Assembly (NCBI GenBank): GCA_902362805.1
Contig: CABIXY010000004.1
Location: 372,001-436,000 of the forward strand
DNA from: Eubacteriaceae bacterium
GTDB taxonomy: Bacteria; Bacillota; Clostridia; Peptostreptococcales; Anaerovoracaceae
Reading direction: 5' to 3'
Length of the DNA: 64,000 bases
The position numbers and the translations under genes are program-made. The stretch's first letter is position 1. Each line of letters begins with the position of its first letter. The notes beneath the pieces are model-generated. The model was not told the origin of the DNA, searched no databases, and saw only the letters and a list, made by a program, of their open reading frames with translations. This document shows, piece by piece, positions 14,914-23,865 of the stretch.

Positions 14914-15645
14914 ATGAAAAAGAATCTATCCATATTTGCCCTTGCCGCCCGTGCTACCCTGGGCAAAATCATCCTGCTGATCCTGACGCTCATGGCTGGA
15001 GAAATAGGGATGTTCTATCTGCATCTGAACACCCGGCAGTACCTTGGAACCTTGGAAGAGGTGGTAGACGGCAGCCGCGTCTATCTGCTATTCATCGCAG
15101 CTTATCTGTGCGTTTTCATCATCTTGGAAGCTTTTTGCCGAAAGCAAAAGGGCAGCAATCCAGCTTATTTAGTAAATCGCCTGTCAGTCAGTCAGAGGCA
15201 GTTTACAATCGTCTCTTCGACATATAACATCTGCTGCCTCACCCTGCTATTTGCGGCACAGGTCATAACCGACCTCATCCTGGCCTACATCTATATAGAA
15301 TTGAATACGGCAGACCCATATGCTCCCGCAGCCTTTCTGGCATTTTACCGGAACGATTTTTTCCACAGCTTGCTGCCTCTGGGAGACCTCTACAGCATTC
15401 TCACCAACGTGGTTCTTCTGGTAAGTCTGGGAACCGCCCTCGCCTGCTCTTCCTGGAAAACACGACAAGGCAGTCAAGATTTACTGGCGACAACACTCTT
15501 TGTAGCTGCAGTATTGCCGCTTATAAAGCGATCCATTGATGCCCCTGGCTTTTGCAATATGTTCCTTTTGACCTTTTCCGCAGCTGTCCTTGTCGTCTCC
15601 GTAATCAGGATAAAGAAGGGAGTGATGCCCGATGAAGAAGATTAA
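14914..15645 (+). CDS. ABC-2-like membrane protein of YtrA operon
   Basis: This 243-residue protein has about six hydrophobic segments and no catalytic motif. Its place between a YtrA-type repressor and an ABC ATPase suggests a permease subunit. The ATG at 14914 has GAGGAGG upstream. It overlaps the next gene by 14 bp. I do not recognise it beyond this. Confidence 0.7.
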   Translation: MKKNLSIFALAARATLGKIILLILTLMAGEIGMFYLHLNTRQYLGTLEEVVDGSRVYLLFIAAYLCVFIILEAFCRKQKGSNPAYLVNRLSVSQRQFTIVSSTYNICCLTLLFAAQVITDLILAYIYIELNTADPYAPAAFLAFYRNDFFHSLLPLGDLYSILTNVVLLVSLGTALACSSWKTRQGSQDLLATTLFVAAVLPLIKRSIDAPGFCNMFLLTFSAAVLVVSVIRIKKGVMPDEED

Positions 15646-16132
15646 TTGGAGCCTTGAATCCTGGCTGCCTCCAGGCATGCCTTGGCACAGTCTGCAGAAT
15701 CTGATCCTCACGGGCTGCATCGCCAGCAGTATATGGAGCCTGTATTGCCCGGGGCAGATATACCAAAGCTACCGGGATCTCTTCGACAGCGGAAAGCTGA
15801 TTCCTGAAACAATGATGCCAGACTTTGTCCAGTTAGCAGACAACGCCTTTCTGGGCTTCGGCGCATTGATCCTGGCCATGATTTTTCTGACAATAGCCAA
15901 TTACCGTTATCATTTCAAAGGGAGCAAAAGTGTCTATCTCATGCGCCGCTTGCCAAGGAAATACGAAATGCTGAAACGCTGTCTATCCGTGCCGGCGGCT
16001 GTCATTTTGCTCGCTCTCGCCACCGCGTTCCTGCTGCTGATGACATACTACTGGATTTACTGCTCCGTCACGCCAGAGCAGTGTCTTGCCCCCGGCCAAT
16101 GGCAGAAACTGATGGGAGGAATGTTTTTATGA
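15632..16132 (+). CDS. second membrane protein of YtrA operon
   Basis: This 166-residue protein has a hydrophobic segment near residues 22-42, another near 70-90 and a third near 120-140. It overlaps the preceding and following genes (ATGA at the ATPase start), which indicates tight co-translation. It is probably the partner membrane subunit of the ABC system; the substrate is unknown. Confidence 0.65.
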   Translation: MKKINWSLESWLPPGMPWHSLQNLILTGCIASSIWSLYCPGQIYQSYRDLFDSGKLIPETMMPDFVQLADNAFLGFGALILAMIFLTIANYRYHFKGSKSVYLMRRLPRKYEMLKRCLSVPAAVILLALATAFLLLMTYYWIYCSVTPEQCLAPGQWQKLMGGMFL

Positions 16133-16875
16133 TAGAGATTAGAGATTTATCAAAAAATTATGGAACCAAAGAGGCTCTTGCGGGTGTCAATCTGTCCCTG
16201 CCACAGGGAGAAATCGTCGGTCTCTTCGGTGAAAACGGCGCAGGCAAAACGACCCTGCAGAAGTCTGTTTTAGGGCTTCTGCGTCACAAAGGCACGGTCA
16301 CGTTGGACGGCGAGCCGATCACCTACAGAAATATAGCCCGCCTCTCCTTTGCTACCTGTGAACACTCCTTCTTCCTTAATCTGACGCCAAAGGCCCACAA
16401 GGAGTTTTACCAAATGCACTTTACAACCTTCCGAACAAAACGCTTCGCGGCACTGATGAACTTCTTTGAGCTGCCTATGACGCGCCCGCTGAAGAAGTTT
16501 TCCATCGGACAGCAAAATCAGTTCGAGGTCATTATGGCGTTGTCCCAGGGGGCTGATTACATTTTGATGGATGAGCCGTTTTCAGGAAACGATGTGTTCA
16601 ACCGAGAGGATTTTTACAAAGTGCTCCTGGGTATTTTGGAACCTACAGAAACGATTCTGCTGTCCACCCATTTAGTGGAAGAAGTGCAGCATTTTATCAG
16701 CCGCGCAGTCTTGCTCCATCAGGGACACATTGCCGGAGATATGCTTGTATCTGATCTGGAAGATCAGGGGAAAGACCTGATGACCTTTGTGAAGGAAACG
16801 TATCAGTATAGAAACGACCGTATCATCAAGGTACTCTCCACCTTGGCACAAGATGAGGAAGGCGGGATAAAATGA
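16129..16875 (+). CDS. ABC transporter ATPase of YtrA operon
   Basis: This 248-residue ATPase has Walker A GENGAGKTT, Walker B YILMDEPFSGND and the switch His in STHLVEEV. The signature is SIGQQ rather than the usual SGGQ, a conservative change seen in this exporter group. The start at 16129 follows GGGAGGA and overlaps the previous stop. It resembles the YtrB/CcmA-like ATPases of stress-induced exporters. The repressor upstream suggests induction by cell-wall antibiotics, as in YtrA systems, but this is inference. Confidence 0.88.
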   Translation: MIEIRDLSKNYGTKEALAGVNLSLPQGEIVGLFGENGAGKTTLQKSVLGLLRHKGTVTLDGEPITYRNIARLSFATCEHSFFLNLTPKAHKEFYQMHFTTFRTKRFAALMNFFELPMTRPLKKFSIGQQNQFEVIMALSQGADYILMDEPFSGNDVFNREDFYKVLLGILEPTETILLSTHLVEEVQHFISRAVLLHQGHIAGDMLVSDLEDQGKDLMTFVKETYQYRNDRIIKVLSTLAQDEEGGIK

Positions 16876-18326
16876 AAAAGACCATTGCTACAGCGTTCAT
16901 GGTTTTCTCCCTGGCGCTGCTGTCGTTTATTGCAATATACTTTTACGTCAATCAGCAGCAGAATCAAGTGACAATTGACGAAACCGTGCTCTTTGGTGAT
17001 GTAAAAGCTGCAGAGGGATTAACACTCACAACCAGTGCCTGTGACAGCCGCTCAAGAAAATTGTTCTGGAAAACGGAACATGTGATTTCCGAGCAGCCGA
17101 AAACCGTAACCCAGTTTCAGCGAGTAAAAGATGACATGTACAGCCCCGATGCCAATCTCAATTATATCGAATTGGAAGAGGATTGCTTTATCAGTAGTTC
17201 TGATATTCTGCCAGAGGAGATCGTCCGCACCTTGCCAGAGGATCATCCTGTTATCAGTGACGTGGCTTCGCGCACCGCCAACGGTAAAACCCGTGAGGAA
17301 ACTCATAGACTGAGAGAATATTATCAGTATTATCCAGTAAAGCTGTCTATGGATATCTCTGGCATCAATATCGACAAAGCTTCCCTGCACACTGACTATT
17401 TCGAAATACCCGTGCCCGCAGATTACTCAATCAAAGTTACTGTAAAAAAGGATGAAAAAGGAAAGATCATCAGATATGAGATGGCACCTGTCCACAGTTA
17501 TTTCGAACCAGACATCGAGGGACTCTTTACAACGGATGGCTGTTTCGTCGCTTTGCCGGATTTGAAATATGAAGCAGACCACGAAGGATCTGCAGATGGA
17601 GACGACGAAGAATGGCTTTATATGAAGGATTTGAGACTTGCTCGGGCGATGAGGGGCATTCACTTCGTTCCCTTTGTCGCTGAAGAAAATAAGGGAAATA
17701 AGCTCCGCGCCGACTTTGACAATGCAAAGTTAATCGTTCCTCTGCCGTCAACTTCCCAGGTGCTCAGAATGCAGCAGAGCCAGGATCAGAAGAAAATCAT
17801 CGTGCTCCTTCGCGAGCGCGGCGAACTGGTCTTATCCGTCATCGACGCCGCTTCAAAAAAGGTGCTGCAGAGAACACCTTTGCAGCAGATATCGGCACAA
17901 CGCAACATGAACATGATCAAAGAGAAAGACGACAGGCTGCTAATTGTCGCTGACGATGGTCAAATTCATCTTCTGACACAAGCGAGGAATCAATATTGTA
18001 TTAAAATTTCAGGCAGCCTCGAACAGGTCATAAAACGCGGGGAATTCTCTTCGCTGCCTTCCTACTGGTCCTTCGACTACGATGGAGAAAACCTTGTTCT
18101 TGCTACCTTTTCCGAGCCCTTTGATGGCCGCTATCCTAACTGCTCTGTCTACGTCTTTCTCTATCGTCAGAGCAAGTTAAAATATGCCGGATATTACAAA
18201 AACAGCTTGAACAAAGAAAATGCAGGCTCGGAGTCCGGATTCGTCGTTGCGCCTGTAATTACCCATAACAAAAAAGGGCACGCTATTTATTCTTCCGTAG
18301 ATGGAATCGATGTCAAATTAAACTAA
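16872..18326 (+). CDS. membrane-anchored extracytoplasmic protein of YtrA operon
   Basis: This 484-residue protein has an N-terminal membrane anchor (about residues 5-26) and a long outer part rich in strands. Stretches such as KKIIVLLRERGELVLSVID and DDRLLIVADDGQIHLL suggest a beta-propeller-like fold. No catalytic motif is visible. It overlaps the ATPase gene by 4 bp and is the last gene of the operon. It may be an accessory sensor or partner of the transporter; function unknown. Confidence 0.65.
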   Translation: MKKTIATAFMVFSLALLSFIAIYFYVNQQQNQVTIDETVLFGDVKAAEGLTLTTSACDSRSRKLFWKTEHVISEQPKTVTQFQRVKDDMYSPDANLNYIELEEDCFISSSDILPEEIVRTLPEDHPVISDVASRTANGKTREETHRLREYYQYYPVKLSMDISGINIDKASLHTDYFEIPVPADYSIKVTVKKDEKGKIIRYEMAPVHSYFEPDIEGLFTTDGCFVALPDLKYEADHEGSADGDDEEWLYMKDLRLARAMRGIHFVPFVAEENKGNKLRADFDNAKLIVPLPSTSQVLRMQQSQDQKKIIVLLRERGELVLSVIDAASKKVLQRTPLQQISAQRNMNMIKEKDDRLLIVADDGQIHLLTQARNQYCIKISGSLEQVIKRGEFSSLPSYWSFDYDGENLVLATFSEPFDGRYPNCSVYVFLYRQSKLKYAGYYKNSLNKENAGSESGFVVAPVITHNKKGHAIYSSVDGIDVKLN

Positions 18327-18334
18327 AAAACAAA

Positions 18335-18390
18335 GAGAGGCTGCATGCCAGCCTCTCCCACAGTGCAGAGTGCCAAACACTCTGCTTTTT
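18335..18390 (+). terminator. double terminator hairpin
   Basis: The first stem is GAGAGGCTG/CAGCCTCTC (18335-18357). The second is GCAGAGTG/CACTCTGC (18365-18385), followed by five T. They close the YtrA-type operon. Confidence 0.75.
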
Positions 18391-18393
18391 CAT

Positions 18394-18915
18394 CTAATCT
18401 AAATGATCCAACATCTCGTGGAAAATATCTACGTGATGCAGCTCGTCGAGAATGATACGTTTCAATATTTTTACGATGTCGGGGTCTTCAATTGTTTCCG
18501 TCTGTCTGGTGTATTTATGGATTGCAGCCAGTTCGCTATTGAGGGAGTTCTCAACGAGATCCCTAATTCCCTGGGGATATTGGTTGTAAGCCGGCGTCCA
18601 ATAGCGCACTTTTTTATCGTCCACACTCCACAGTCTGGGGTCTAAACCCATTTGGCAAGCCAAAGATGAATAGATGTCCAAGTGGTGCATCTCCACAATG
18701 CTAATTTTATGAAAGCATTCAGCAAAATCAGCGTATTCCGGTTTTAGAATAACGCTATTATAAAAATACAAGCTGACTGCACACATTTCGGAATTACTGC
18801 TTCCTACATTGCTTAACATTGCATACGCCTCCTCCAGGTTTCGGCTGTCTGTCTTTATCGGCGGATAAGGCAGATCCAGGTTTACGTTACAATTGAAGTT
18901 ATATTTCAGACTCAT
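18394..18915 (-). CDS. ferritin-like diiron protein
   Basis: This 173-residue protein has the four-helix ferritin-like ligand pattern: Glu in SNSEMCAVSLYFY, ExxH in VEMHHLDIY, Glu in NSELAAIHKY and ExxH in DELHHVDIF. This pattern is shared by rubrerythrin and manganese-catalase relatives; there is no rubredoxin Cys domain. The role is probably peroxide or iron handling, exact activity unknown. The ATG at 18915 is well spaced from AGGAGG. It appears to be transcribed alone. Confidence 0.78.
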   Translation of the reverse strand: MSLKYNFNCNVNLDLPYPPIKTDSRNLEEAYAMLSNVGSSNSEMCAVSLYFYNSVILKPEYADFAECFHKISIVEMHHLDIYSSLACQMGLDPRLWSVDDKKVRYWTPAYNQYPQGIRDLVENSLNSELAAIHKYTRQTETIEDPDIVKILKRIILDELHHVDIFHEMLDHLD

Positions 18916-19018
18916 CAAAGGCCTCCTGTTATAGTTTGATTCAGCTCTAAAAACTATTATTACCTTATGAGCCTGCCACCTAAGTTATTCCCACAGACGT
19001 CAATATATGAGACTATAT

Positions 19019-19696
19019 TCACCGTTCCGGCATCGTAAAGCCTTCCAGCGCTTTGTTCAAATAATCATTGAACGGCTTCATGGCTTTAAATACTGCCGTT
19101 GCCAGGTCGAGAAGTTTTTCTGTATCTCGAATCTGGTCGTCCTCGATGAAGTATTCTACGTACCAGCTTTTGTTCTTCAAATACTCTGCCTGAGGGTGTT
19201 CTCTGTCATAACCTCTCGGTACATTCTTCAGCGCATTGCCCTTGACCGTAAAATACTGCTTGAAAGTTTTATCATTGATGACTTTTTCCCATTCTTCCGG
19301 ATTTGCAGTGATATAGTCTCTGACCATGGTCGTCGCATCCTTGAACATATCTGCAAAGAGGCCGCCGCCCAGGAAACTTTCACCGCCAGGTTTTATCATA
19401 ATGTAATAACCGACTGGAATAGGCAGCTTGCCCTTTGACGCAATATGAGCGCGAAAAGCCGGGTTATAGGGTGACTTGTCGTGACTGAAACGAGTATCCC
19501 GTACCAGTTTGAAAGTCAGTTCCTTAGGAACGTTGTGCAAAATGCTGTCGTCAAATTCGCCTATTCCCATGATTAAATCCTGTAGAAATGCCTCAAAATC
19601 GGCATTGGCATCCTTGTGTTCCCCTTTATGTTGATGGTACCATTCACGGTTATTGTTTTCCTTCAAACCAGAAAGATAGTTCAATATGGTTTCCAT
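19019..19696 (-). CDS. DUF2461-family protein
   Basis: This 225-residue protein matches the DUF2461 family (LSGLKENNNREWYHQHK near the N-terminus, RFSHDKSPYNP in the middle, GYYIMIKPGGESFLGGG following). The family has no established activity. Its start lies directly after the stop of the sigma-factor gene, so the two are one transcription unit. Length is normal for the family. Confidence 0.85.
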   Translation of the reverse strand: METILNYLSGLKENNNREWYHQHKGEHKDANADFEAFLQDLIMGIGEFDDSILHNVPKELTFKLVRDTRFSHDKSPYNPAFRAHIASKGKLPIPVGYYIMIKPGGESFLGGGLFADMFKDATTMVRDYITANPEEWEKVINDKTFKQYFTVKGNALKNVPRGYDREHPQAEYLKNKSWYVEYFIEDDQIRDTEKLLDLATAVFKAMKPFNDYLNKALEGFTMPER

Positions 19697-20551
19697 TTAC
19701 ATTTCCTCCAATCCGGCACCCTGTATCGTAGAAATCTGTGTAGATTGCAGAAAATCCTTGACAAACTGATGCAAGGTTTCCGGCGGCGCATAGGTCTTGC
19801 TGAAATCAAATTTGCCTGCCAGGTCGTCCACCTCTTCCATGGCATTCTTTACATCCAGGACGATTTCTTTTGACGAAGTGAAAGCCAGGTTCTGCGGCTG
19901 CAGTCTGTGGGTCTGAATGGCGTAATTGACACGGTTTTTACACTTGCATTTTCCCTGCCCATACTCTCCGCAGTAGTTCTCCAGGAATTCCGCCATCTTT
20001 TTGCGCACTCTGGACAGTCTCTGACGATAGGTTTCCGGCGTAATGCCCAGAATCTCGCCCGCAATGCGGCTGTCCACCTTGAACATGGTCCCCAGAATGA
20101 AGATGCACCTGTTCTCAGCGTCAAGACACTGCAGCATGACGTTGGTACAGGACAGCTTCAGTTCCTCTGCTAAAAGTGACTTTTCGATATCCTGTGTCAG
20201 ATCAGGCAGATCTTCTGCCGCTCCATTTTCGATATCATAACCATAGTATTCAAAGCTGAGAGGGTACTGTACGAACATACTCTTTTTGTAATTCTTTAGA
20301 TGATTTGAAGCGATGCTGAACACCCAGGTGGAAAAGGAACTTTCTTTCTTAAAAGAAGAAAGATGGGTAATGACTTTCAGCAGGATTTCCTGGCTCGCAT
20401 CTTCCGCATCGGGAAATACCCCCAGCATGCGCAGAGAAAGATTAAATACCAGATCCTGTACGCTGAGGATGATGGTTTCAAGTGATTTCTCATCGCCGGA
20501 AGTGGCTTTGTCGATCAAAATAGATAATTCTTCATTTGTTTTTATATTCAT
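19697..20551 (-). CDS. ECF-like sigma-70 factor with Cys-containing C-terminal extension
   Basis: This 284-residue protein has sigma region 2 (about 28-95; EDASQEILLKVITHLSSF, STWVFSIASNHLKNY) and region 4 (about 130-190; ITPETYRQRLSRVRKKM). A further 90 residues include a CGEYGQGKCKCKN cluster and an amphipathic end. The tail may sense a signal or bind metal, since no anti-sigma gene is adjacent. A GGAGGT ribosome site precedes the ATG. It is followed at once by the DUF2461 gene. Confidence 0.82.
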   Translation of the reverse strand: MNIKTNEELSILIDKATSGDEKSLETIILSVQDLVFNLSLRMLGVFPDAEDASQEILLKVITHLSSFKKESSFSTWVFSIASNHLKNYKKSMFVQYPLSFEYYGYDIENGAAEDLPDLTQDIEKSLLAEELKLSCTNVMLQCLDAENRCIFILGTMFKVDSRIAGEILGITPETYRQRLSRVRKKMAEFLENYCGEYGQGKCKCKNRVNYAIQTHRLQPQNLAFTSSKEIVLDVKNAMEEVDDLAGKFDFSKTYAPPETLHQFVKDFLQSTQISTIQGAGLEEM

Positions 20552-20657
20552 TACTATTTACCTCCTATAAAGTTAGACAAAGGAAACACTTCCTTGTGAC
20601 AAAAAATTTTATTTTTATTATATACGGCGGCAAAGTCGTTGTCCAGCAAACATTCTT

Positions 20658-22706
20658 TTAGAATTCACCGCCAATCAATTTGCTCATTTCTCCTTGATGC
20701 ATCAGTGTCAGCCTGTGCATCGCTCTCGTGCAGGCGATATATAGCAAGTTGCGGTCGTAATCTGTCACATAGGTTTCCTGATCTGCATCCATGACGACGA
20801 CTTCGTCAAATTCCAAGCCTTTTGCCATCTGAATAGAAGTAACGGATGCCCCCTTTTTAAACTGGCCGCTGTCTGGTGAAAGCAAATGCAGATGGCAGGT
20901 TTTGCTCAGTTTCTCATGAAGCTGCCTGGCGGCTTCGTTGGTCTTACAAATTATTCCCAAGGAACCACGATCCTCTTCTTTAATAAAAGCTTTGATGTAC
21001 GCTCTGATCTGCCCGATTTCTTCTCCTTTATCTCTGCAGGCAATGACTTTTACCCCTTCACCGTGACGCTCTACTGCTTCAATCAAAGGATTTTGCAGGA
21101 TGCTCTTTGCAAAGGCAATAATCTCATAAGTAGAGCGGTAACTTTTATTGAGAGAGATAACTTCTGCCTCTTCATAAATGGTTCTCAGATCATCCACAGA
21201 AAGCCTGTAGTTGGGATTGAGAAACTGGCCGAAATCACCCAGGATCGTTTTCTGACAGGGAAAGAGCTTGTTGATGACCGCATATTGAATGGGCGTGTAA
21301 TCCTGCATTTCGTCAATGACGAGGTGTTTTGTGATCCTGCTCTCTTTTAAGCCGGCAAAAAAGTGATGAAGATAGAGAAATGGATAGACGTCTGCCCACT
21401 CCAACGTCTTTTTTTCCGTCAAAGTAAACATCTTTTCCTCACCCATCCATCTGTAGAAATCTTTATAGATGGGCAACGTCTTTTTCATCGTCAGCATGGC
21501 GCTCAGACGCTTAAAAATTTCATTAATCTTGGGCAGCTCTCTCTCCCTGACATTGTCCGTTTCAAAACGGTTTAAGATATCGTCTGCAACCATGGCGAGG
21601 CGTCTCTTGATGGGATACCTGCCGTATGCACAAAATCGCTGGTAAATCCACTGACCTGGCGCTGTAAACGGTCCAAAAGTATAGTCTTCCGGTACAAAGA
21701 GACGATCCGCCAGTTCTTTTATGTAGTGGTTTATCTGGTCAACAAATTCCAGAGTAGATTTGAAACGGATTCGCCTGCCTTCTGCCGCATCTATTTGAAA
21801 AGGATCTTTCCCTCGTTCAAATCCAATCAATCCTTTTAACTGTATTGCTGCCAGTTCTTCAAAACCCAGCTGATAGATCGGTTCCTCTCCCAGTTCTGGT
21901 ACGACATTGGAAATATAATCCCCAAACACTTTATTTGGAGATAGTATGGCGATATTTTGTGCCTGCAGACGATCTTTAAAACGATAGAGGAGGTATGCGA
22001 TACGATGGAGGGCGATAGAGGTTTTCCCCGATCCCGCCACTCCTTGGATAATCAAAGTGTGCGCCTTGTCATTTCTAATGATTTGATTCTGCTCTTTTTG
22101 AATGGTAGTGATAATAGATTTCATCTTTTCATCAGAGGTATTGGAAAGCTCTTTTTGCAGCACGTCGTCCTGCACATTAGCAGAACTCTCCAGGGCATAT
22201 TCCATGATGCCGTCTTTGATTTTGTATTGACGCTTGCGGGTCAGTTCTCCTGTGATTTTTCCGGCAGGTGCCAGATATTCGGCCTTTCCCAATTCATAGT
22301 CATAAAACATGCCTGCAACCGGTGCGCGCCAGTCGATAATCAACAGTTCCATGTCGTAGTTAAATGCGAAAGGGCCGATATAGAACACTGATTCTTCGCC
22401 GCTCAAGTCATCCTGAAAATCAATTCTGGCAAAGTAAGGAGAGTCCTTTAACTTAGCCAGCTTGTTTCGCACTTCTACACTGAAAGCGCCTGTCCGGTCA
22501 ACCTGTTTCAAGAGCAGTTCATTTTGAAACATCTCGTGAGGGTCAATGTCACCGTTGTGCTCTACCATATAGCGTTTTGTATCCATGTAGGACTCGTCCT
22601 GCCTCTGGATGTTCCTATCCGCCTCTTGTAATGCCGCTGTCAGCTTTTCATTAATCATCGACAGATGGTCTTGTTCTTCGGGATATGGGAAAAAGTTATT
22701 GTCCAT
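20658..22706 (-). CDS. helD: HelD-type superfamily 1 helicase (RNA polymerase recycling)
   Basis: This 682-residue UvrD/Rep-like ATPase belongs to the Firmicute HelD group, which removes stalled RNA polymerase from DNA. Walker A is QGVAGSGKTSIALHR (about residue 215), Walker B is HLVIDEMQDYTPIQY, and the later motifs SYRST and TSIQMAKGLEFDEV are present. The N-terminal coiled arm expected for HelD is present. The ATG at 22706 follows AAAGGAG and overlaps the end of the AraC-GNAT gene, so the two are coupled. Confidence 0.85.
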   Translation of the reverse strand: MDNNFFPYPEEQDHLSMINEKLTAALQEADRNIQRQDESYMDTKRYMVEHNGDIDPHEMFQNELLLKQVDRTGAFSVEVRNKLAKLKDSPYFARIDFQDDLSGEESVFYIGPFAFNYDMELLIIDWRAPVAGMFYDYELGKAEYLAPAGKITGELTRKRQYKIKDGIMEYALESSANVQDDVLQKELSNTSDEKMKSIITTIQKEQNQIIRNDKAHTLIIQGVAGSGKTSIALHRIAYLLYRFKDRLQAQNIAILSPNKVFGDYISNVVPELGEEPIYQLGFEELAAIQLKGLIGFERGKDPFQIDAAEGRRIRFKSTLEFVDQINHYIKELADRLFVPEDYTFGPFTAPGQWIYQRFCAYGRYPIKRRLAMVADDILNRFETDNVRERELPKINEIFKRLSAMLTMKKTLPIYKDFYRWMGEEKMFTLTEKKTLEWADVYPFLYLHHFFAGLKESRITKHLVIDEMQDYTPIQYAVINKLFPCQKTILGDFGQFLNPNYRLSVDDLRTIYEEAEVISLNKSYRSTYEIIAFAKSILQNPLIEAVERHGEGVKVIACRDKGEEIGQIRAYIKAFIKEEDRGSLGIICKTNEAARQLHEKLSKTCHLHLLSPDSGQFKKGASVTSIQMAKGLEFDEVVVMDADQETYVTDYDRNLLYIACTRAMHRLTLMHQGEMSKLIGGEF

Positions 22707-23553
22707 CCTTCGATTCTCCTTTCTGCAGAACAAACCGCTGCGTCGGATAACCGAATTCAGTCAGCAGTTCCGCCTCCGCAAATCCTAGTTCTTTAATCTC
22801 CTGCCGCTGACCGGTATCTGCCTTATCCCCTTCTCGATAAGTCGTAATCACCAAGGTTTTTCCCGTCAGCAGTTCATTCATGACTTTATCTAAAAAAGCC
22901 TTCGGTATCCCCTTCTTTTTGTACAGGGGGTGACAAGCCATAAAATCAATGCTGCCTGTTTTGCTTGTGAAAAGCATAATTCCAATCGCCGTCTCTTCGT
23001 CCTTCAGAATCAGAGCCTCTTTGGCCTCGATTTTTTCCTGCAGTTTTTGCAGGTACGTTTCTTCTTGCAGGTTTGGGAACCCGTCGACCACAAGTCTCAC
23101 CAATTCCATCCAGCAGGGAATATCCGCTTTTGTCGCATAGTCTATATCAAAATTCAGTTCCTCTTTTCTCTTCAGCATCTTATAATTCCCTTCAAAGGCA
23201 AACCGCAGCTGCAGCGGATAAAATTCCTCATTTTCTCTGTATCTGCCTGGCGGCATCTTATACATTTTGGTAAACACATCAGTGAAGGCTTGCTGGCTTT
23301 CATAACCAGAAAGCAAAGCGATATCCAGCACCGGTTTTTCAGAAAAAATCAGCAGCTTTGCTGCTTCGCTCAAACGCCTGCGCTGAATGTAATCGTGAAT
23401 CGTCAGCCCCACAGTGTCAGTAAATATTCGATGCAGATGATATTTGGAATAGTGCATGGCTTCGGCCAAAGTATCCAAATTCAGCTTGTCAGTCAGATGC
23501 GCTTCGATATATTCAATCACAAAGATGATATTTTTTATTTGTTTGTTTAGCAT
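22696..23553 (-). CDS. AraC-type regulator fused to GNAT-like domain
   Basis: This 285-residue protein has an N-terminal AraC double helix-turn-helix (about 8-108; LAEAMHYSKYHLHRIFTDTVG, LLSGYESQQAFTDVFTKMYKMPPGRYR). A C-terminal acetyltransferase-like domain follows (about 130-280; AIGIMLFTSKTGSIDFMACHPLYKKKGI resembles the GNAT acetyl-CoA loop). The second domain may bind a ligand or modify a substrate. HelD overlaps its end. Confidence 0.8.
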   Translation of the reverse strand: MLNKQIKNIIFVIEYIEAHLTDKLNLDTLAEAMHYSKYHLHRIFTDTVGLTIHDYIQRRRLSEAAKLLIFSEKPVLDIALLSGYESQQAFTDVFTKMYKMPPGRYRENEEFYPLQLRFAFEGNYKMLKRKEELNFDIDYATKADIPCWMELVRLVVDGFPNLQEETYLQKLQEKIEAKEALILKDEETAIGIMLFTSKTGSIDFMACHPLYKKKGIPKAFLDKVMNELLTGKTLVITTYREGDKADTGQRQEIKELGFAEAELLTEFGYPTQRFVLQKGESKDGQ

Positions 23554-23667
23554 AGTATGACCTCCTTCTCGTGCTGTTCTCCATCATATCATATTTTGAA
23601 CGACAGTTTTTCATGAATCTTGCGGAAAAAAAGAAAGACATCTATGAAAAATGTCCTTCTTCTTCAA

Positions 23668-23862
23668 TCACTTCTTCTTTTTTCCAAGGAACGGTGTCCC
23701 ATCTGAATGCCACATGGCCCAGCCTGTACACGCTGATACGAGGGTAAAGATTGGAACGATATAGCAGAAAAATTCATATGGGATAAAAGACCCATCTCCC
23801 GTGTTGATTTTTTCGAAGATTCTAGCAAAACTTAATAAGAAAAGGAATATCTGCTTGTTTCT
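23668..23862 (-). pseudogene. 5'-truncated membrane-protein remnant
   Basis: A protein-like frame of about 64 codons directly follows, in the same frame, the stop codon of the gene at 23866. It contains FLFLLSFARIFEKINTGDG and IVPIFTLVSACTGWAMW and ends at a TGA at 23668. There is no start codon or ribosome site. It looks like the C-terminal part of a lost two-helix membrane protein. No other gene is seen in 23554-23865. Confidence 0.4.
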
Positions 23863-23865
23863 TAG

